Assembly (NCBI GenBank): GCA_025757745.1
Contig: CP107217.1
Coordinates: 930,001 to 994,000 of the forward strand
Direction of reading: 5' to 3'
Origin: Coriobacteriaceae bacterium
GTDB taxonomy: Bacteria > Actinomycetota > Coriobacteriia > Coriobacteriales > Coriobacteriaceae
Length of the DNA stretch: 64,000 bases
The notes under the pieces were generated by a model. That model did not search any database. It worked only from the letters and a program-made list of their open reading frames with translations, and was not told the origin of the DNA. A program made the translations under genes and the position numbers. Below, in pieces: positions 42,660 to 51,551 of this stretch. Position 1 is the stretch's first letter; every line of letters starts with the position of its first letter.

Positions 42660-43764
42660 GATGACCGTTGCTATCGCAGCCGGCGGCACGGCGGGACATA
42701 TCAACCCCGCACTTGCCTTGGCCGAGGAGCTACGTGACCGTGGCCACCACGTTGTGTTTGTGGGTCAGTCGCATAAGCTCGAGGGTCGTCTGGTTCCCGA
42801 GGCAGGGTTCGATTTTGTGCCGATTACGGTTACGGGCTTCGACCGCTCTCGCCCTTGGACGGCATTGAGCTCGCTGTGGCGTGTCTATAAGGCGAAGCGC
42901 GCGCTCGGCAGCCATTTTTCTAAAGCCTGCAAGCCCGATGTCGCTATAGGTTTTGGCGCCTATGTCGAGGTCCCGCTTCTGGGCTGGTGCAAAGACTCGG
43001 GCATTCCGTATCTGCTGCATGAACAGAACTCCGTTCCGGGCCTTGCTAACAAGATGATGAGTTCGCATGCCGCCCGCGTTTGCATCTCGGTGCCGGCAGC
43101 ACGTTCCGTGTTTGAGCGTGAGGGCGATCCTGACCATGTGCTCATGACCGGCAACCCCGTGCGCCGTTCTGTGATCGAGGGGGATCGGGTTCGCGGTCGC
43201 AGGGCTCTCGACGTGCCTGAGGACGCCACACTCCTGCTGGTTTTTGGCGGCTCACTTGGTGCTCAACATCTTAATGAGCGCGTGGCTTCGCTTAAAAACG
43301 AGTTGCTCTCGCGCGATAATCTCTATGTTTTGCATTCGACGGGCGCCGATGGCTTCGAGGACACCGAGCGTGCTCTTGCCCTGATGCCCGAGGAGGCGAA
43401 GCGGTATCGCGTCCAGCCCTACATCGACAATATGGGCGATATGCTGGCCGCGGCCGATTTGGTCCTCTCGCGCTCGGGCGCTTCGAGCGTTGCCGAGATC
43501 GCGGCCCTTGCCACACCTTCGGTACTGGTGCCGTATCCGCATGCGACGGCCGATCATCAGACCACCAATGCCCGCTATCTGGTCGATGCCGGTGCTGGCG
43601 TGCTCTGCGCCGATGCCGATATTGATACCCAGGCGTTTGCCGATGAGCTGCTGCATCTTATCGATGATGCGCAGGCGCGCGATGCCATGCGTCAGGCGGC
43701 TCGCGGTTTGGCCCAGGACCGCGCTGCCGTCCTTTTGGCAGACGCGGTAGAAGGATTGCGTTAG
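42649..43764 (+). CDS. murG: UDP-GlcNAc:lipid I GlcNAc transferase MurG
   Basis: MurG (371 residues) makes lipid II from lipid I at the inner membrane face. GGTAGHINPALALAEEL near residue 11, FGAYVEVP near 103, HEQNSVPGLANKM near 124 and SRSGASSVAEIA near 275 are family motifs. Its ATG overlaps the last 11 bases of ftsW, which suggests coupled translation. Confidence 0.97.
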   Translation: MTDKMTVAIAAGGTAGHINPALALAEELRDRGHHVVFVGQSHKLEGRLVPEAGFDFVPITVTGFDRSRPWTALSSLWRVYKAKRALGSHFSKACKPDVAIGFGAYVEVPLLGWCKDSGIPYLLHEQNSVPGLANKMMSSHAARVCISVPAARSVFEREGDPDHVLMTGNPVRRSVIEGDRVRGRRALDVPEDATLLLVFGGSLGAQHLNERVASLKNELLSRDNLYVLHSTGADGFEDTERALALMPEEAKRYRVQPYIDNMGDMLAAADLVLSRSGASSVAEIAALATPSVLVPYPHATADHQTTNARYLVDAGAGVLCADADIDTQAFADELLHLIDDAQARDAMRQAARGLAQDRAAVLLADAVEGLR

Positions 43765-43861
43765 TTAGACGGGATATCGCGGGTCGCCCTCGCGCGGATG
43801 CGGTAGGTGCGGTACAGTAGACGGGTTACAGGCAGTGTTTACGCAAGGAGTACACGAGCAC

Positions 43862-45280
43862 ATGGCTGATTCCCAGACTGCAACCTCCGCGCCCGATTTC
43901 AAGAGCGCCCATTTTATCGGTATCGGTGGCGCCGGCATGAGCGGCATCGCCCTCGTCCTTCACGAACGCGGCTATGTCGTTACCGGCTCCGACCTTAAGA
44001 CGTCGCGCTATATTCGCCAGCTTACCCGCGCCGGCGTGAAGGTGCATGTGGGCCATGAGGCCGCCACCATCGACGAGGTCAAGCCCGACGTCGTCGTGGT
44101 CTCTACCGCTATTCCCGAGTCCAACCCCGAGCTCGTCCGTGCGCGCGAGCTGGGTATTCCCGTGTGGCCTCGCGCCAAGATGCTCTCGGCTCTGGGCCAC
44201 GGCTACACCACCGTCGCCGTCGCCGGTACTCACGGCAAGACCACGACCTCTTCGATGTGTGCCACCATGCTCGACCGCATGGGTCTGGACCCCAGCTTCC
44301 TGATCGGTGGCATTGTCGAGGGCTACGATACCAACGGCAAGAACGGCTCGGGCGACTATTTTGTCGCCGAGGCGGATGAGTCCGACAGCTCCTTCCTGTT
44401 CCTTAACCCCAATGTGGTCATCGTGACCAACGTCGAGGCCGACCATCTCGATCATTACTCGGGTATCGAGGAGATCGAGGCCACCTTCGCCAAGTTTATG
44501 AGTCTGGTGGGCGAGGACGGCACGGTCATCGTCTGTGGCGAGGAACCGCATCTGGTCGAGCTTGCCAAGTCGACGGGCCGTCATGTGCTTTCCTATGGCT
44601 TTGCCGAGACCAACGACATCGTCTGCGTGCATCCGGATGTCAAGGGCATCCAGAGCGACTTTATCGTTCGCTTTGAGGACGGCACCGAGCACGCTGTCGA
44701 GATTAAGAGCAACCCCGGTCGTCACAACATGCTCAACGCCACGGCCGTCTTGACCGTCGCCCATGTCCTAGGCCTCGATATCGACGCCGCCGCTAAGGCA
44801 CTTTCGAGTTTTGAAGGCGTCCGCCGTCGCTTTACCCACGTGGGCGATATCGACGGCATCACGGTGGTTGACGATTACGGCCATCATCCCACCGAGATCA
44901 AGGCGACGCTCGCTGCTGCCTCTTCGCTGGGCTACAAACATGTCGACGTCGTGTTCCAGCCGCACCGCTATTCGCGCCTGCAGGCTCTGTGCGATGACTT
45001 TGCCGACGCATTCGCCAATGCTGACAAGCTGCTGTTGATTGACGTGTTCTCTGCCGGCGAGATGCCCATCCCGGGCGTCACGTCCAAGATGCTTGCCGAT
45101 ACCGTGCGCGCCAAGCATCCCGGCAAGGAGGTCGTGTACTGCTCGAGCCGTCTTGAGCTCAATGAGGAGCTCGAGAAGATGGTGGGCGAGGGCGATCTGC
45201 TGCTTACCATGGGCGCCGGCGACGTCACGACGGTCGGCCCCGAGTTCATCGAGTATCTGACTGCCAAGAAAGACGCTTAA
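43862..45280 (+). CDS. murC: UDP-MurNAc-L-alanine ligase MurC
   Basis: MurC (472 residues) attaches L-alanine to UDP-MurNAc, the first peptide addition. FIGIGGAGMSGIALVL is near the start, VAGTHGKTTTSSMCATM is the ATP loop near residue 120, and DDYGHHPTEIKATL near 338 is typical. AAGGAG at 43845-43850 supports the ATG at 43862 over an in-frame start at 43835. Confidence 0.96.
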   Translation: MADSQTATSAPDFKSAHFIGIGGAGMSGIALVLHERGYVVTGSDLKTSRYIRQLTRAGVKVHVGHEAATIDEVKPDVVVVSTAIPESNPELVRARELGIPVWPRAKMLSALGHGYTTVAVAGTHGKTTTSSMCATMLDRMGLDPSFLIGGIVEGYDTNGKNGSGDYFVAEADESDSSFLFLNPNVVIVTNVEADHLDHYSGIEEIEATFAKFMSLVGEDGTVIVCGEEPHLVELAKSTGRHVLSYGFAETNDIVCVHPDVKGIQSDFIVRFEDGTEHAVEIKSNPGRHNMLNATAVLTVAHVLGLDIDAAAKALSSFEGVRRRFTHVGDIDGITVVDDYGHHPTEIKATLAAASSLGYKHVDVVFQPHRYSRLQALCDDFADAFANADKLLLIDVFSAGEMPIPGVTSKMLADTVRAKHPGKEVVYCSSRLELNEELEKMVGEGDLLLTMGAGDVTTVGPEFIEYLTAKKDA

Positions 45281-45285
45281 ACCCC

Positions 45286-46197
45286 ATGGGTCTGTTTAAC
45301 GCCGTCATGGCGCTTTCGGGCATGATCGATACGGACATAATTGAGGATGAACGCCTCGCGCGCCATACGAGCTATCGTATCGGCGGCAAGGCGGACCTCT
45401 TTGTGACGTGTCACAGCTATCATGCCTTGCGTCGCGCCGTGGCGGTGCTCGATCGTGAGCAGGTGCCGTGGGTCATTATCGGCAAGGGATCTAATCTGCT
45501 TGTTGCCGATGCAGGCTATCGCGGCGCCGTCATTTCGTTGGGGCGTGAGTTCCAGCGTACGGTTGTCACCGAAGACGGTTGTACGCTGACGGTCGGTGCG
45601 GGCGTGATATTCGCTCGCCTAGTCAACGACGCGCTGTCGCGCAGCCTTTCGGGCCTTGAGTTTGCGGTCGGTATTCCCGGCTCCGTTGGCGGCGCCGTGT
45701 CCATGAATGCCGGCACGCGAACCGAGTGGATTGGCTCGCTGGTCGAAGATGTCGTTACGTTTGACCCGAGCTCCGGCATCAAGCATTACGCGGGCTCGGA
45801 GATCGCTTGGGGCTACCGTGAATGCAGCCTGCCGCGTAACGAGATCATTCTGGAGTGCGTGCTCAAGCTCAAACCTGCGCCCAAGGCCGATATCCGTGAA
45901 CGTATGGAGCGGTACCTGACGCGGCGTAAGCGCACACAGCCCATGGGCTGTGCATCCTGCGGGTCGGTATTTCGCAACCCGCCCGATGCGAGCGTGGGCA
46001 AGCTTATCGAGGATTGTGGATTAAAGGGTTTTTCGGTTGGCGGCGCGGAAGTTTCGCCCGTACACGCTAATTTTATCGTTAATAACGGAACCGCCTCGGC
46101 CGATGACGTGGCCGCGGTTATCAGACATGTGCACGGAAAGGTGAGGGAGGCGTATGGCATCGAGCTCAGACCGGAAGTTAAATTCCTCGGCTTCTAG
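45286..46197 (+). CDS. murB: UDP-N-acetylenolpyruvoylglucosamine reductase MurB
   Basis: FAD-dependent MurB (303 residues) reduces UDP-GlcNAc-enolpyruvate to UDP-MurNAc. SYRIGGKADLF, IGKGSNLLVADAGYRG and GIPGSVGGAVSMNAGT are the FAD-binding blocks; GCASCGSVFRNP near residue 222 and KLIEDCGLKGFSVGGAEVS near 240 are in the catalytic region. The ATG at 45286 has no clear ribosome binding site, so translation may depend on murC. Its 3' end overlaps ftsQ by 44 bases. Confidence 0.93.
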   Translation: MGLFNAVMALSGMIDTDIIEDERLARHTSYRIGGKADLFVTCHSYHALRRAVAVLDREQVPWVIIGKGSNLLVADAGYRGAVISLGREFQRTVVTEDGCTLTVGAGVIFARLVNDALSRSLSGLEFAVGIPGSVGGAVSMNAGTRTEWIGSLVEDVVTFDPSSGIKHYAGSEIAWGYRECSLPRNEIILECVLKLKPAPKADIRERMERYLTRRKRTQPMGCASCGSVFRNPPDASVGKLIEDCGLKGFSVGGAEVSPVHANFIVNNGTASADDVAAVIRHVHGKVREAYGIELRPEVKFLGF

Positions 46198-47422
46198 AGC
46201 ATCGAAACCAACCTTCCGCCGCGCCGGAGGGCGTTCCGGCGCACCGTCTCAGCCTCAACGTAAGTCCGTTATGCCTTCTAAGCCTGCTGGGTCCGTGCGG
46301 CCTGCCAAGCGTTCGACTGTCGGTTCGCAGCTTGGCGGACGCCCCGCGGCCAAAAATGTTGCTCGTCCGGTGGCACGTCCCTCGGTGACGCCCAAACCGG
46401 CGATGGGCGCCATACCTTCTCGCCCCATAGCGTCGCCCAAGCCCTCGTTGGGGGCAAAGGTGACGCGTCCCGGTCGCGCGCTGGGTGCATCTAAGCCACG
46501 TATGCTGACGTCGGTGTCGGCCTCCGCAAAACCGCAATCGGGCAAAAAGGGCTCTAATCCGTTGTCATCGATCGGCGCCCTGGCAAATCATGCGGCGGGT
46601 GCCGCTTCTGCCGTTAAGGGCAAGGGCAAAATCGCGGGCGGCATCCTTGCCGCTCTGGCAGCGCTTGCAGTCGTTGCCGTCGTCGTCATTAACTCTGGCC
46701 TGTTCGCCGCTACCGATATTCAGATCCAGGGCAGCGAGCATGTGACCAAGCACGATGCCATCCAGCTGATCGATCTGCCCGAGGACACGTCGCTGTTCAA
46801 TGTGAATCCCGACCAGATCACCGAGGGCCTCAAGCAAAATCCGTGGGTTTCGGGCGTGGATGTTCAGCGTCAATTTCCCCATACGCTCATCATCACGCCG
46901 ACGGAACGCAAGGTTATCGCAATTGCCTACATTAGCTCCGACGATCTTGCATGGGCGATCGGGGACGATGACACATGGATTGCACCGCTGTCTACCTCGG
47001 TCGATGTTGACGACCAGGGCAATGTCATCACAACGGGGGAGGGTGCCAACACCCTAAACGGCATCGATGCCGCCCTGGCGCTCGCCAAACATTACGGAGC
47101 CGTGCTGCTGACCGATGTCTCGGCCGATGTCGCGCCGGTTTCGGGGCAAGCGGTAAATTCCAAGGCGGTCAAGGCCGGCCTGGATTACGTCCGCGGTTTC
47201 TCGAGCGAGTTCCTGGGCCAGGTCAAGGATATTTCCACGCCCTCGGTCGAGGCCATCTCGGCGAATCTCGATAACGGTATCGAGGTGTCGCTCGGAGATT
47301 CGGACGACATTGCCAAAAAGGAGCGTATCGTGACCAAGCTGCTTTCGCAGGTGGAGGGCGTGACGTATATCAACGTTCGATCTCCTGGCAACTATACGTT
47401 TAGGAACGCACCGACCTCGTAG
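46154..47422 (+). CDS. ftsQ: FtsQ/DivIB division protein with long cytoplasmic tail
   Basis: A 422-residue bitopic protein. Residues 1 to about 155 are a basic, Pro/Ser/Ala-rich cytoplasmic tail; a membrane segment follows (AGGILAALAALAVVAVVVINSG), then a POTRA-like domain (FAATDIQIQGSEHVTKHDAI) and the beta domain. FtsQ links the FtsL/FtsB pair to the divisome. The tail is much longer than in E. coli (about 25 residues). GGGAGG precedes the ATG, which lies inside the end of murB. Confidence 0.88.
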   Translation: MASSSDRKLNSSASRASKPTFRRAGGRSGAPSQPQRKSVMPSKPAGSVRPAKRSTVGSQLGGRPAAKNVARPVARPSVTPKPAMGAIPSRPIASPKPSLGAKVTRPGRALGASKPRMLTSVSASAKPQSGKKGSNPLSSIGALANHAAGAASAVKGKGKIAGGILAALAALAVVAVVVINSGLFAATDIQIQGSEHVTKHDAIQLIDLPEDTSLFNVNPDQITEGLKQNPWVSGVDVQRQFPHTLIITPTERKVIAIAYISSDDLAWAIGDDDTWIAPLSTSVDVDDQGNVITTGEGANTLNGIDAALALAKHYGAVLLTDVSADVAPVSGQAVNSKAVKAGLDYVRGFSSEFLGQVKDISTPSVEAISANLDNGIEVSLGDSDDIAKKERIVTKLLSQVEGVTYINVRSPGNYTFRNAPTS

Positions 47423-47550
47423 CGTTTTCTCGCCTTTGTTGACGGGGCATACCGCGCCGTTTATCTGGTTTGTTTGGTTTTCACCGTCAATTATTTGACT
47501 GATACGTTCATAATGTGCAAACATAATACGGTTTACCTTTGCATTTACTT

Positions 47551-47564
47551 TCAACTTGAAGGTT
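47551..47564 (+). promoter_or_regulatory. 14-mer shared with the mraZ upstream region
   Basis: TCAACTTGAAGGTT lies 57 bp before the ftsZ start and occurs exactly at 33024-33037 before mraZ. TTGACT at 47495 upstream may be a -35 box, but no well-spaced -10 box is seen. Confidence 0.4.
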
Positions 47565-47620
47565 AATGTGCGCAGGGGTCAACCCATGCTATGGCAATAA
47601 CCTTTGTTCGGAGGACCGAC

Positions 47621-48775
47621 ATGCACGAGACAGAGATCAACAACTACCTTGCCGTCATTAAGGTGGTCGGCGTCGGCGGCGGCGGTACCAACGCGGTCAA
47701 TCGAATGATCGAAGAGGGTATCCGCGGCGTCGAGTTTGTTGCCATCAACACCGATGCTCAGGCACTCGCGATCTCTGATGCCGATATCAAGGTGCACATC
47801 GGCACCGACCTGACCCGCGGCCTGGGCGCTGGCGCCAACCCCGAGGTCGGCCGTAAGGCCGCCGATGAGTCCCGCGACGACATCGCCGAGGCGCTCGCTG
47901 GCGCCGATATGGTGTTCATCACCTGCGGCGAGGGCGGCGGCACCGGTACCGGCGCTGCCCCCATCGTTGCCGATATCGCGATGAACGAGGTCGGCGCGCT
48001 GACCGTCGCCGTCGTGACCAAGCCCTTTACGTTTGAGGGCCGCAAGCGCAAGAAGAGCGCCGAAGAAGGCATTAAGACGCTTTCCGACTGCGTCGACACC
48101 ATGATCGTTATCCCTAACGACAAGCTGCTCGACATCGCCGAGAAGAAGACCACCATGCTTGAGGCCTTCGCAATCGCCGATGGCGTCCTTTCCCAGGGCA
48201 CCCAGGGCATCACCGACCTCATCACCGTCCCCGGTATCATCAACCTGGACTTCGCCGATGTTAAGACCATCATGAAGCAGGCCGGTACCGCCATGATGGG
48301 TATCGGTACCGCTTCTGGGGACACCCGTGCCGTCGACGCTGCCCAGCAGGCTATTTCCAGCCCGCTGCTCGAGAGCTCCATCGATGGCGCTACGCGCGTC
48401 CTGCTTTCCATTGCCGGTTCCAAGGACCTGGGTATTCAGGAGATCAGCGACGCTGCCGACGTTGTCGCCAACGCCGTCGACCCCGAGGCCAACATCATCT
48501 TCGGTACCGTTGTCGACGAGTCCCTGGGCGATCAGGTGCGTATTACCGTCATCGCTACGGGCTTCTCCGACTCCAACGTCAACCGTCAGGACGAGCTCTT
48601 CGCTGCACAGCAGTCCCAGAGCAAGGCCGCTGCTTCTACCGAGCCGCAGCGCACCGCTCCTGCCACGAGCCCGGCTCAGGCTGCCCCGACTCGCAACGTC
48701 GGTGGTACCGAGCTCCCCAACTTTGGCAACGACCAGTTTGAGCTTCCTGACTTCCTCAAGCGCGGCAGCTTCTAG
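47621..48775 (+). CDS. ftsZ: Cell division GTPase FtsZ
   Basis: FtsZ (384 residues) polymerises into the Z ring. It has the GTP-binding [15 protein letters not shown] near residue 12, the tubulin signature [12 protein letters not shown] near 104 and a C-terminal peptide [11 protein letters not shown] after a short disordered linker, which should bind SepF. The ATG at 47621 follows CGGAGGACCGAC; the ATG at 47591 lies before that site. A terminator follows, closing the dcw cluster. Confidence 0.97.
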   Translation: MHETEINNYLAVIKVVGVGGGGTNAVNRMIEEGIRGVEFVAINTDAQALAISDADIKVHIGTDLTRGLGAGANPEVGRKAADESRDDIAEALAGADMVFITCGEGGGTGTGAAPIVADIAMNEVGALTVAVVTKPFTFEGRKRKKSAEEGIKTLSDCVDTMIVIPNDKLLDIAEKKTTMLEAFAIADGVLSQGTQGITDLITVPGIINLDFADVKTIMKQAGTAMMGIGTASGDTRAVDAAQQAISSPLLESSIDGATRVLLSIAGSKDLGIQEISDAADVVANAVDPEANIIFGTVVDESLGDQVRITVIATGFSDSNVNRQDELFAAQQSQSKAAASTEPQRTAPATSPAQAAPTRNVGGTELPNFGNDQFELPDFLKRGSF

Positions 48776-48800
48776 TTCGTTTTTCTCAGCGACCTGTATG

Positions 48801-48829
48801 GGGTGCGTCCGATTGGGCGCACCCTTTTT
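48801..48829 (+). terminator. Terminator after ftsZ
   Basis: GGGTGCG (48801-48807) and CGCACCC (48818-48824) are followed by TTTTT. It separates the dcw cluster from the phosphate module. Confidence 0.9.
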
Positions 48830-48867
48830 GTTGTGTTTTGCCTTTGTAAACGAAAGCCTCCAATCTC

Positions 48868-48889
48868 CTTACGTTCCCCTTACGTTTAG
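48868..48889 (+). promoter_or_regulatory. 11-bp direct repeats, candidate PHO box
   Basis: CTTACGTT occurs at 48868 and 48879, so the period is 11 bp, about 100 bp before pgeF and the pst genes. PhoB/PhoP-type regulators bind direct repeats with this period. The repeat itself does not match a consensus I know. Confidence 0.4.
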
Positions 48890-48989
48890 CCCCTACCGCT
48901 GCGGGTATCCTTTTGATGAAGTATGGCAGCCGTGTGGCACGGACTGCTGCGGCGTCGCCGCGATACTTGTGTTATTAGGAGGCTTTAGT

Positions 48990-49790
48990 ATGGCAGCACG
49001 TGCGGACAGCGTTTCGCGTGTCGACCATGATGGAGTTACGTTGGTAGAGGGCGCGACGCACGATGTTCGCTTTGCTTTTACCGAACGCGCCGGCGGTGTT
49101 TCCGAAGATGCGTACTCCTCACTCAATCTGGGCTCGCATGTTGGCGATGACCCCTTTGCCGTTCAAGAAAATCGTCGCCGCGCACTCGAGGCCTTGGGTG
49201 CCGCCGAGTGCGAGCACAACCTGCTTGTTCCCAATCAAGTACACGGTGACCATGTCGTGACGGTGACCTCGAACGGTGCTGATGATCTCGAGAACATTCG
49301 CGAGCAGATTGCCGAGGGCTGCGATGCCATCGTCTGCATGGCCCGTGAGGTACCCGTGATGCTCTGCTTTGCCGATTGCGTTCCCGTGGTGCTGGTGGCT
49401 CCCGGCGGCTTTGCCGTGGTGCACTCTGGCTGGAAGGGCACGATTGCGCGCATTTCCGCCAAGGCGTGCCAAGCGCTCTGCGAGGCGGCTGGCTGCAAGC
49501 CGGACGACATCTCTGCCTACATTGGGCCCCATATCCTGGGCGACGAGTACGAGGTGTCCCAAGAACTTATGGATCGCTTTGCCGCCGAGTTCGCGTGCAT
49601 CGATGCCTCTGCTTCTCGTATGCTCGATCTTTCCGCCGCCATTCGCGAGGCGCTGATGGACGCCGGCGTCGAGGCGAGCAGCATTGTGGACACCAAGCTT
49701 TCCACCGTTCGTCAGAACGACCGCTTTTATTCCTACCGCAACGAGGACGGCACCTGTGGGCGCCATGCTGCGATCGGCGTGATGCTATGA
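48990..49790 (+). CDS. pgeF: PgeF/YfiH-type purine nucleosidase or peptidoglycan editing factor
   Basis: A 266-residue multicopper-oxidase-like (laccase-domain, DUF152) protein. The metal-binding motif is visible in VPNQVHGDHV near residue 75, CFADCVPVVL near 124 and VHSGWKGTIARIS near 142. Relatives act as purine nucleoside phosphorylase or keep the wrong amino acid out of peptidoglycan. The ATG at 48990 follows TTAGGAGG. Its stop overlaps pstS (ATGA), so it belongs to the pst transcript, an unusual pairing. Confidence 0.88.
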   Translation: MAARADSVSRVDHDGVTLVEGATHDVRFAFTERAGGVSEDAYSSLNLGSHVGDDPFAVQENRRRALEALGAAECEHNLLVPNQVHGDHVVTVTSNGADDLENIREQIAEGCDAIVCMAREVPVMLCFADCVPVVLVAPGGFAVVHSGWKGTIARISAKACQALCEAAGCKPDDISAYIGPHILGDEYEVSQELMDRFAAEFACIDASASRMLDLSAAIREALMDAGVEASSIVDTKLSTVRQNDRFYSYRNEDGTCGRHAAIGVML

Positions 49791-50623
49791 GAAAGATCGC
49801 ATCGGTCCTGAGTGCAGCAGTGCTCACGCTCACGCTGTGCGCCTGTTCCTCGGGATCTTCTGCCTCTTCCATTACCGTTGCCGGCTCTACGACGTGCCTT
49901 CCCATTGCCGAGATTGCCGCCGAGGGCTTTAAGGAAGAGGCCGGCACCGATGTGCTCGTCTCCGGCCTTGGCTCCTCTGCGGGTATCGAGGCCGTCAGCA
50001 ACGGCACGGCCGACATCGCCAGCTCGTCTCGTGGCCTCAATGCCGACGAACAAGACCTTGGCCTGACCCCGATCGTAATCGCGCACGACGGCATCGCAGT
50101 CATCGTGAACGACGACAACCCGGTCGACAATCTCTCGACCGAGCAGCTCCGCGATATTTACGCCGGCAAGATCACCAACTGGAAGGAAGTCGGCGGAGAG
50201 GACCTGAAGATTCAGGTTATCAACCGCGACGAGGCGTCCGGTACGCGCGAGGCCTTCCGCACTATCGTGATGGACGGCACGCCATTCGATCGCCGCTCGG
50301 CTGTTCTTTCGGGCACGGGCCAGGTGCGCGATGTCGTGTCTCGCTCGCGCGGTGCCATTGGCTACATCTCGCTGGGTTTTGTCGAGAGCCTCAACGCCAA
50401 GACCTCGGTCAAGGCCGTTTCGGTCAACCATGTCGAGGCATCCGAGAAGACGGTCGCAAGTGGCGGCTATCCCATCTCGCGTGACCTTTACTTCTTTGTG
50501 AAGGGGACGCCTCCGCAGCAGGCGCAGGACTACATTGACTATGTGACGTCCGAAAAGATGGACAAGCAGATTCGCGAGGCGGGCTTTATTCCCGTCACCA
50601 ACGACGGAAAGGGGAGTGAGTAG
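49787..50623 (+). CDS. pstS: Phosphate ABC transporter substrate-binding lipoprotein
   Basis: PstS (278 residues) captures phosphate outside the membrane. It starts with a lipoprotein signal, SAAVLTLTLCACSSGS, with the lipidated cysteine at about residue 20. The phosphate site blocks SITVAGSTTCLPIAEIAAEG and RDEASGTREAFR near residue 147 follow. The start overlaps the pgeF stop by 4 bases; in-frame sequence further upstream is not coding. Confidence 0.94.
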   Translation: MRKIASVLSAAVLTLTLCACSSGSSASSITVAGSTTCLPIAEIAAEGFKEEAGTDVLVSGLGSSAGIEAVSNGTADIASSSRGLNADEQDLGLTPIVIAHDGIAVIVNDDNPVDNLSTEQLRDIYAGKITNWKEVGGEDLKIQVINRDEASGTREAFRTIVMDGTPFDRRSAVLSGTGQVRDVVSRSRGAIGYISLGFVESLNAKTSVKAVSVNHVEASEKTVASGGYPISRDLYFFVKGTPPQQAQDYIDYVTSEKMDKQIREAGFIPVTNDGKGSE

Positions 50624-50624
50624 C

Positions 50625-51548
50625 GTGGAAGCACAGGAAACCCCCCAGATTGAGCAGGAGACCCGGGTGCCCAAAAAGCGTGAGTTGGCGTTGGTGTCGC
50701 GCAGCACCTATCTTAAGGAGAAGGCGCTGCAGTGGATCTTCTTTGCCTGCGCGTTCTTGGCGGTCGTCACCGTCATCCTGATTTTTGTCTTTACCACGTA
50801 CTCGGCGCTGCCGGTCTTTACCGACATCGGCCTGGCGGACTTCTTTAGCTTTACATGGGCACCCTCTGAGGGCCACTACGGCATTATGTCGCTGCTGGCG
50901 GGTTCTGGTCTGGTGACTGTCGGTGCGCTCGCCATGGGTGTGCCCCTGGGTGTGGGCACGGCTGTGTATCTGGTCGAGATCGCCAGCAAGCGCGTGCGCA
51001 GGCTCATCAGCCCCGCCGTCGACCTGCTGGCGGGCATCCCCTCCATCATCTACGGCTTCTTTGGCATGGTCATCATCCGTCCGTTTATCGCGCAGCTGAC
51101 CGGCGGTCTTGGCTTTGGCGCGCTGACGGCGTGGTTTGTGCTTGCCATCATGATCGTTCCCACCATTACCACGCTCACGATCGATGCCCTCAATTCCATC
51201 CCCATGGGCATTCGCGAGGCGTCCTATGCCATGGGTGCCACCAAGTGGCAGACCATCTACAAGGTCGTGCTGCCTGCAGCCAAGCTGGGCATTGTCGATG
51301 CAATTGTCTTGGGTATGGGGCGTGCCATCGGTGAGACCATGGCCGTGCTGATGGTCGTGGGCAACGCCCCGGTCATTCCAGATAGCATCTCGAGCCCCAT
51401 CTCGACGCTCACGAGCCAGATCGCACTCGACATGAGCTATTCCTCGGGCCTGCATCGCTCGGCTCTGTTTGGCATGGGCGTGGTCCTGTTTATCATCTCA
51501 GCTGCACTGGTGGGTATCGTTCGCCTGATTTCAAAGAAGAGGGGGTAG
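50625..51548 (+). CDS. pstC: Phosphate ABC transporter permease PstC
   Basis: PstC (307 residues) is one of two Pst membrane subunits, with six hydrophobic segments. The permease coupling loop is EASYAMGATKWQTIYKVVLP near residue 198, followed by GMGRAIGETMAVLMV. GTG 50625 is preferred to GTG 50616 because AAAGGGGAG lies 8 bp before it. Sits between pstS and pstA with almost no gap. Confidence 0.94.
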   Translation: MEAQETPQIEQETRVPKKRELALVSRSTYLKEKALQWIFFACAFLAVVTVILIFVFTTYSALPVFTDIGLADFFSFTWAPSEGHYGIMSLLAGSGLVTVGALAMGVPLGVGTAVYLVEIASKRVRRLISPAVDLLAGIPSIIYGFFGMVIIRPFIAQLTGGLGFGALTAWFVLAIMIVPTITTLTIDALNSIPMGIREASYAMGATKWQTIYKVVLPAAKLGIVDAIVLGMGRAIGETMAVLMVVGNAPVIPDSISSPISTLTSQIALDMSYSSGLHRSALFGMGVVLFIISAALVGIVRLISKKRG

Positions 51549-51551
51549 GCT

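Noticed and set aside
48327..48989. In-frame extension of pgeF upstream into ftsZ
   Set aside because: The extension lies in another frame of ftsZ and across its terminator; TTAGGAGG with the ATG at 48990 gives the normal family start.
49376..49786. In-frame extension of pstS upstream into pgeF
   Set aside because: The lipoprotein signal peptide begins at ATG 49787, so upstream sequence is not part of PstS.
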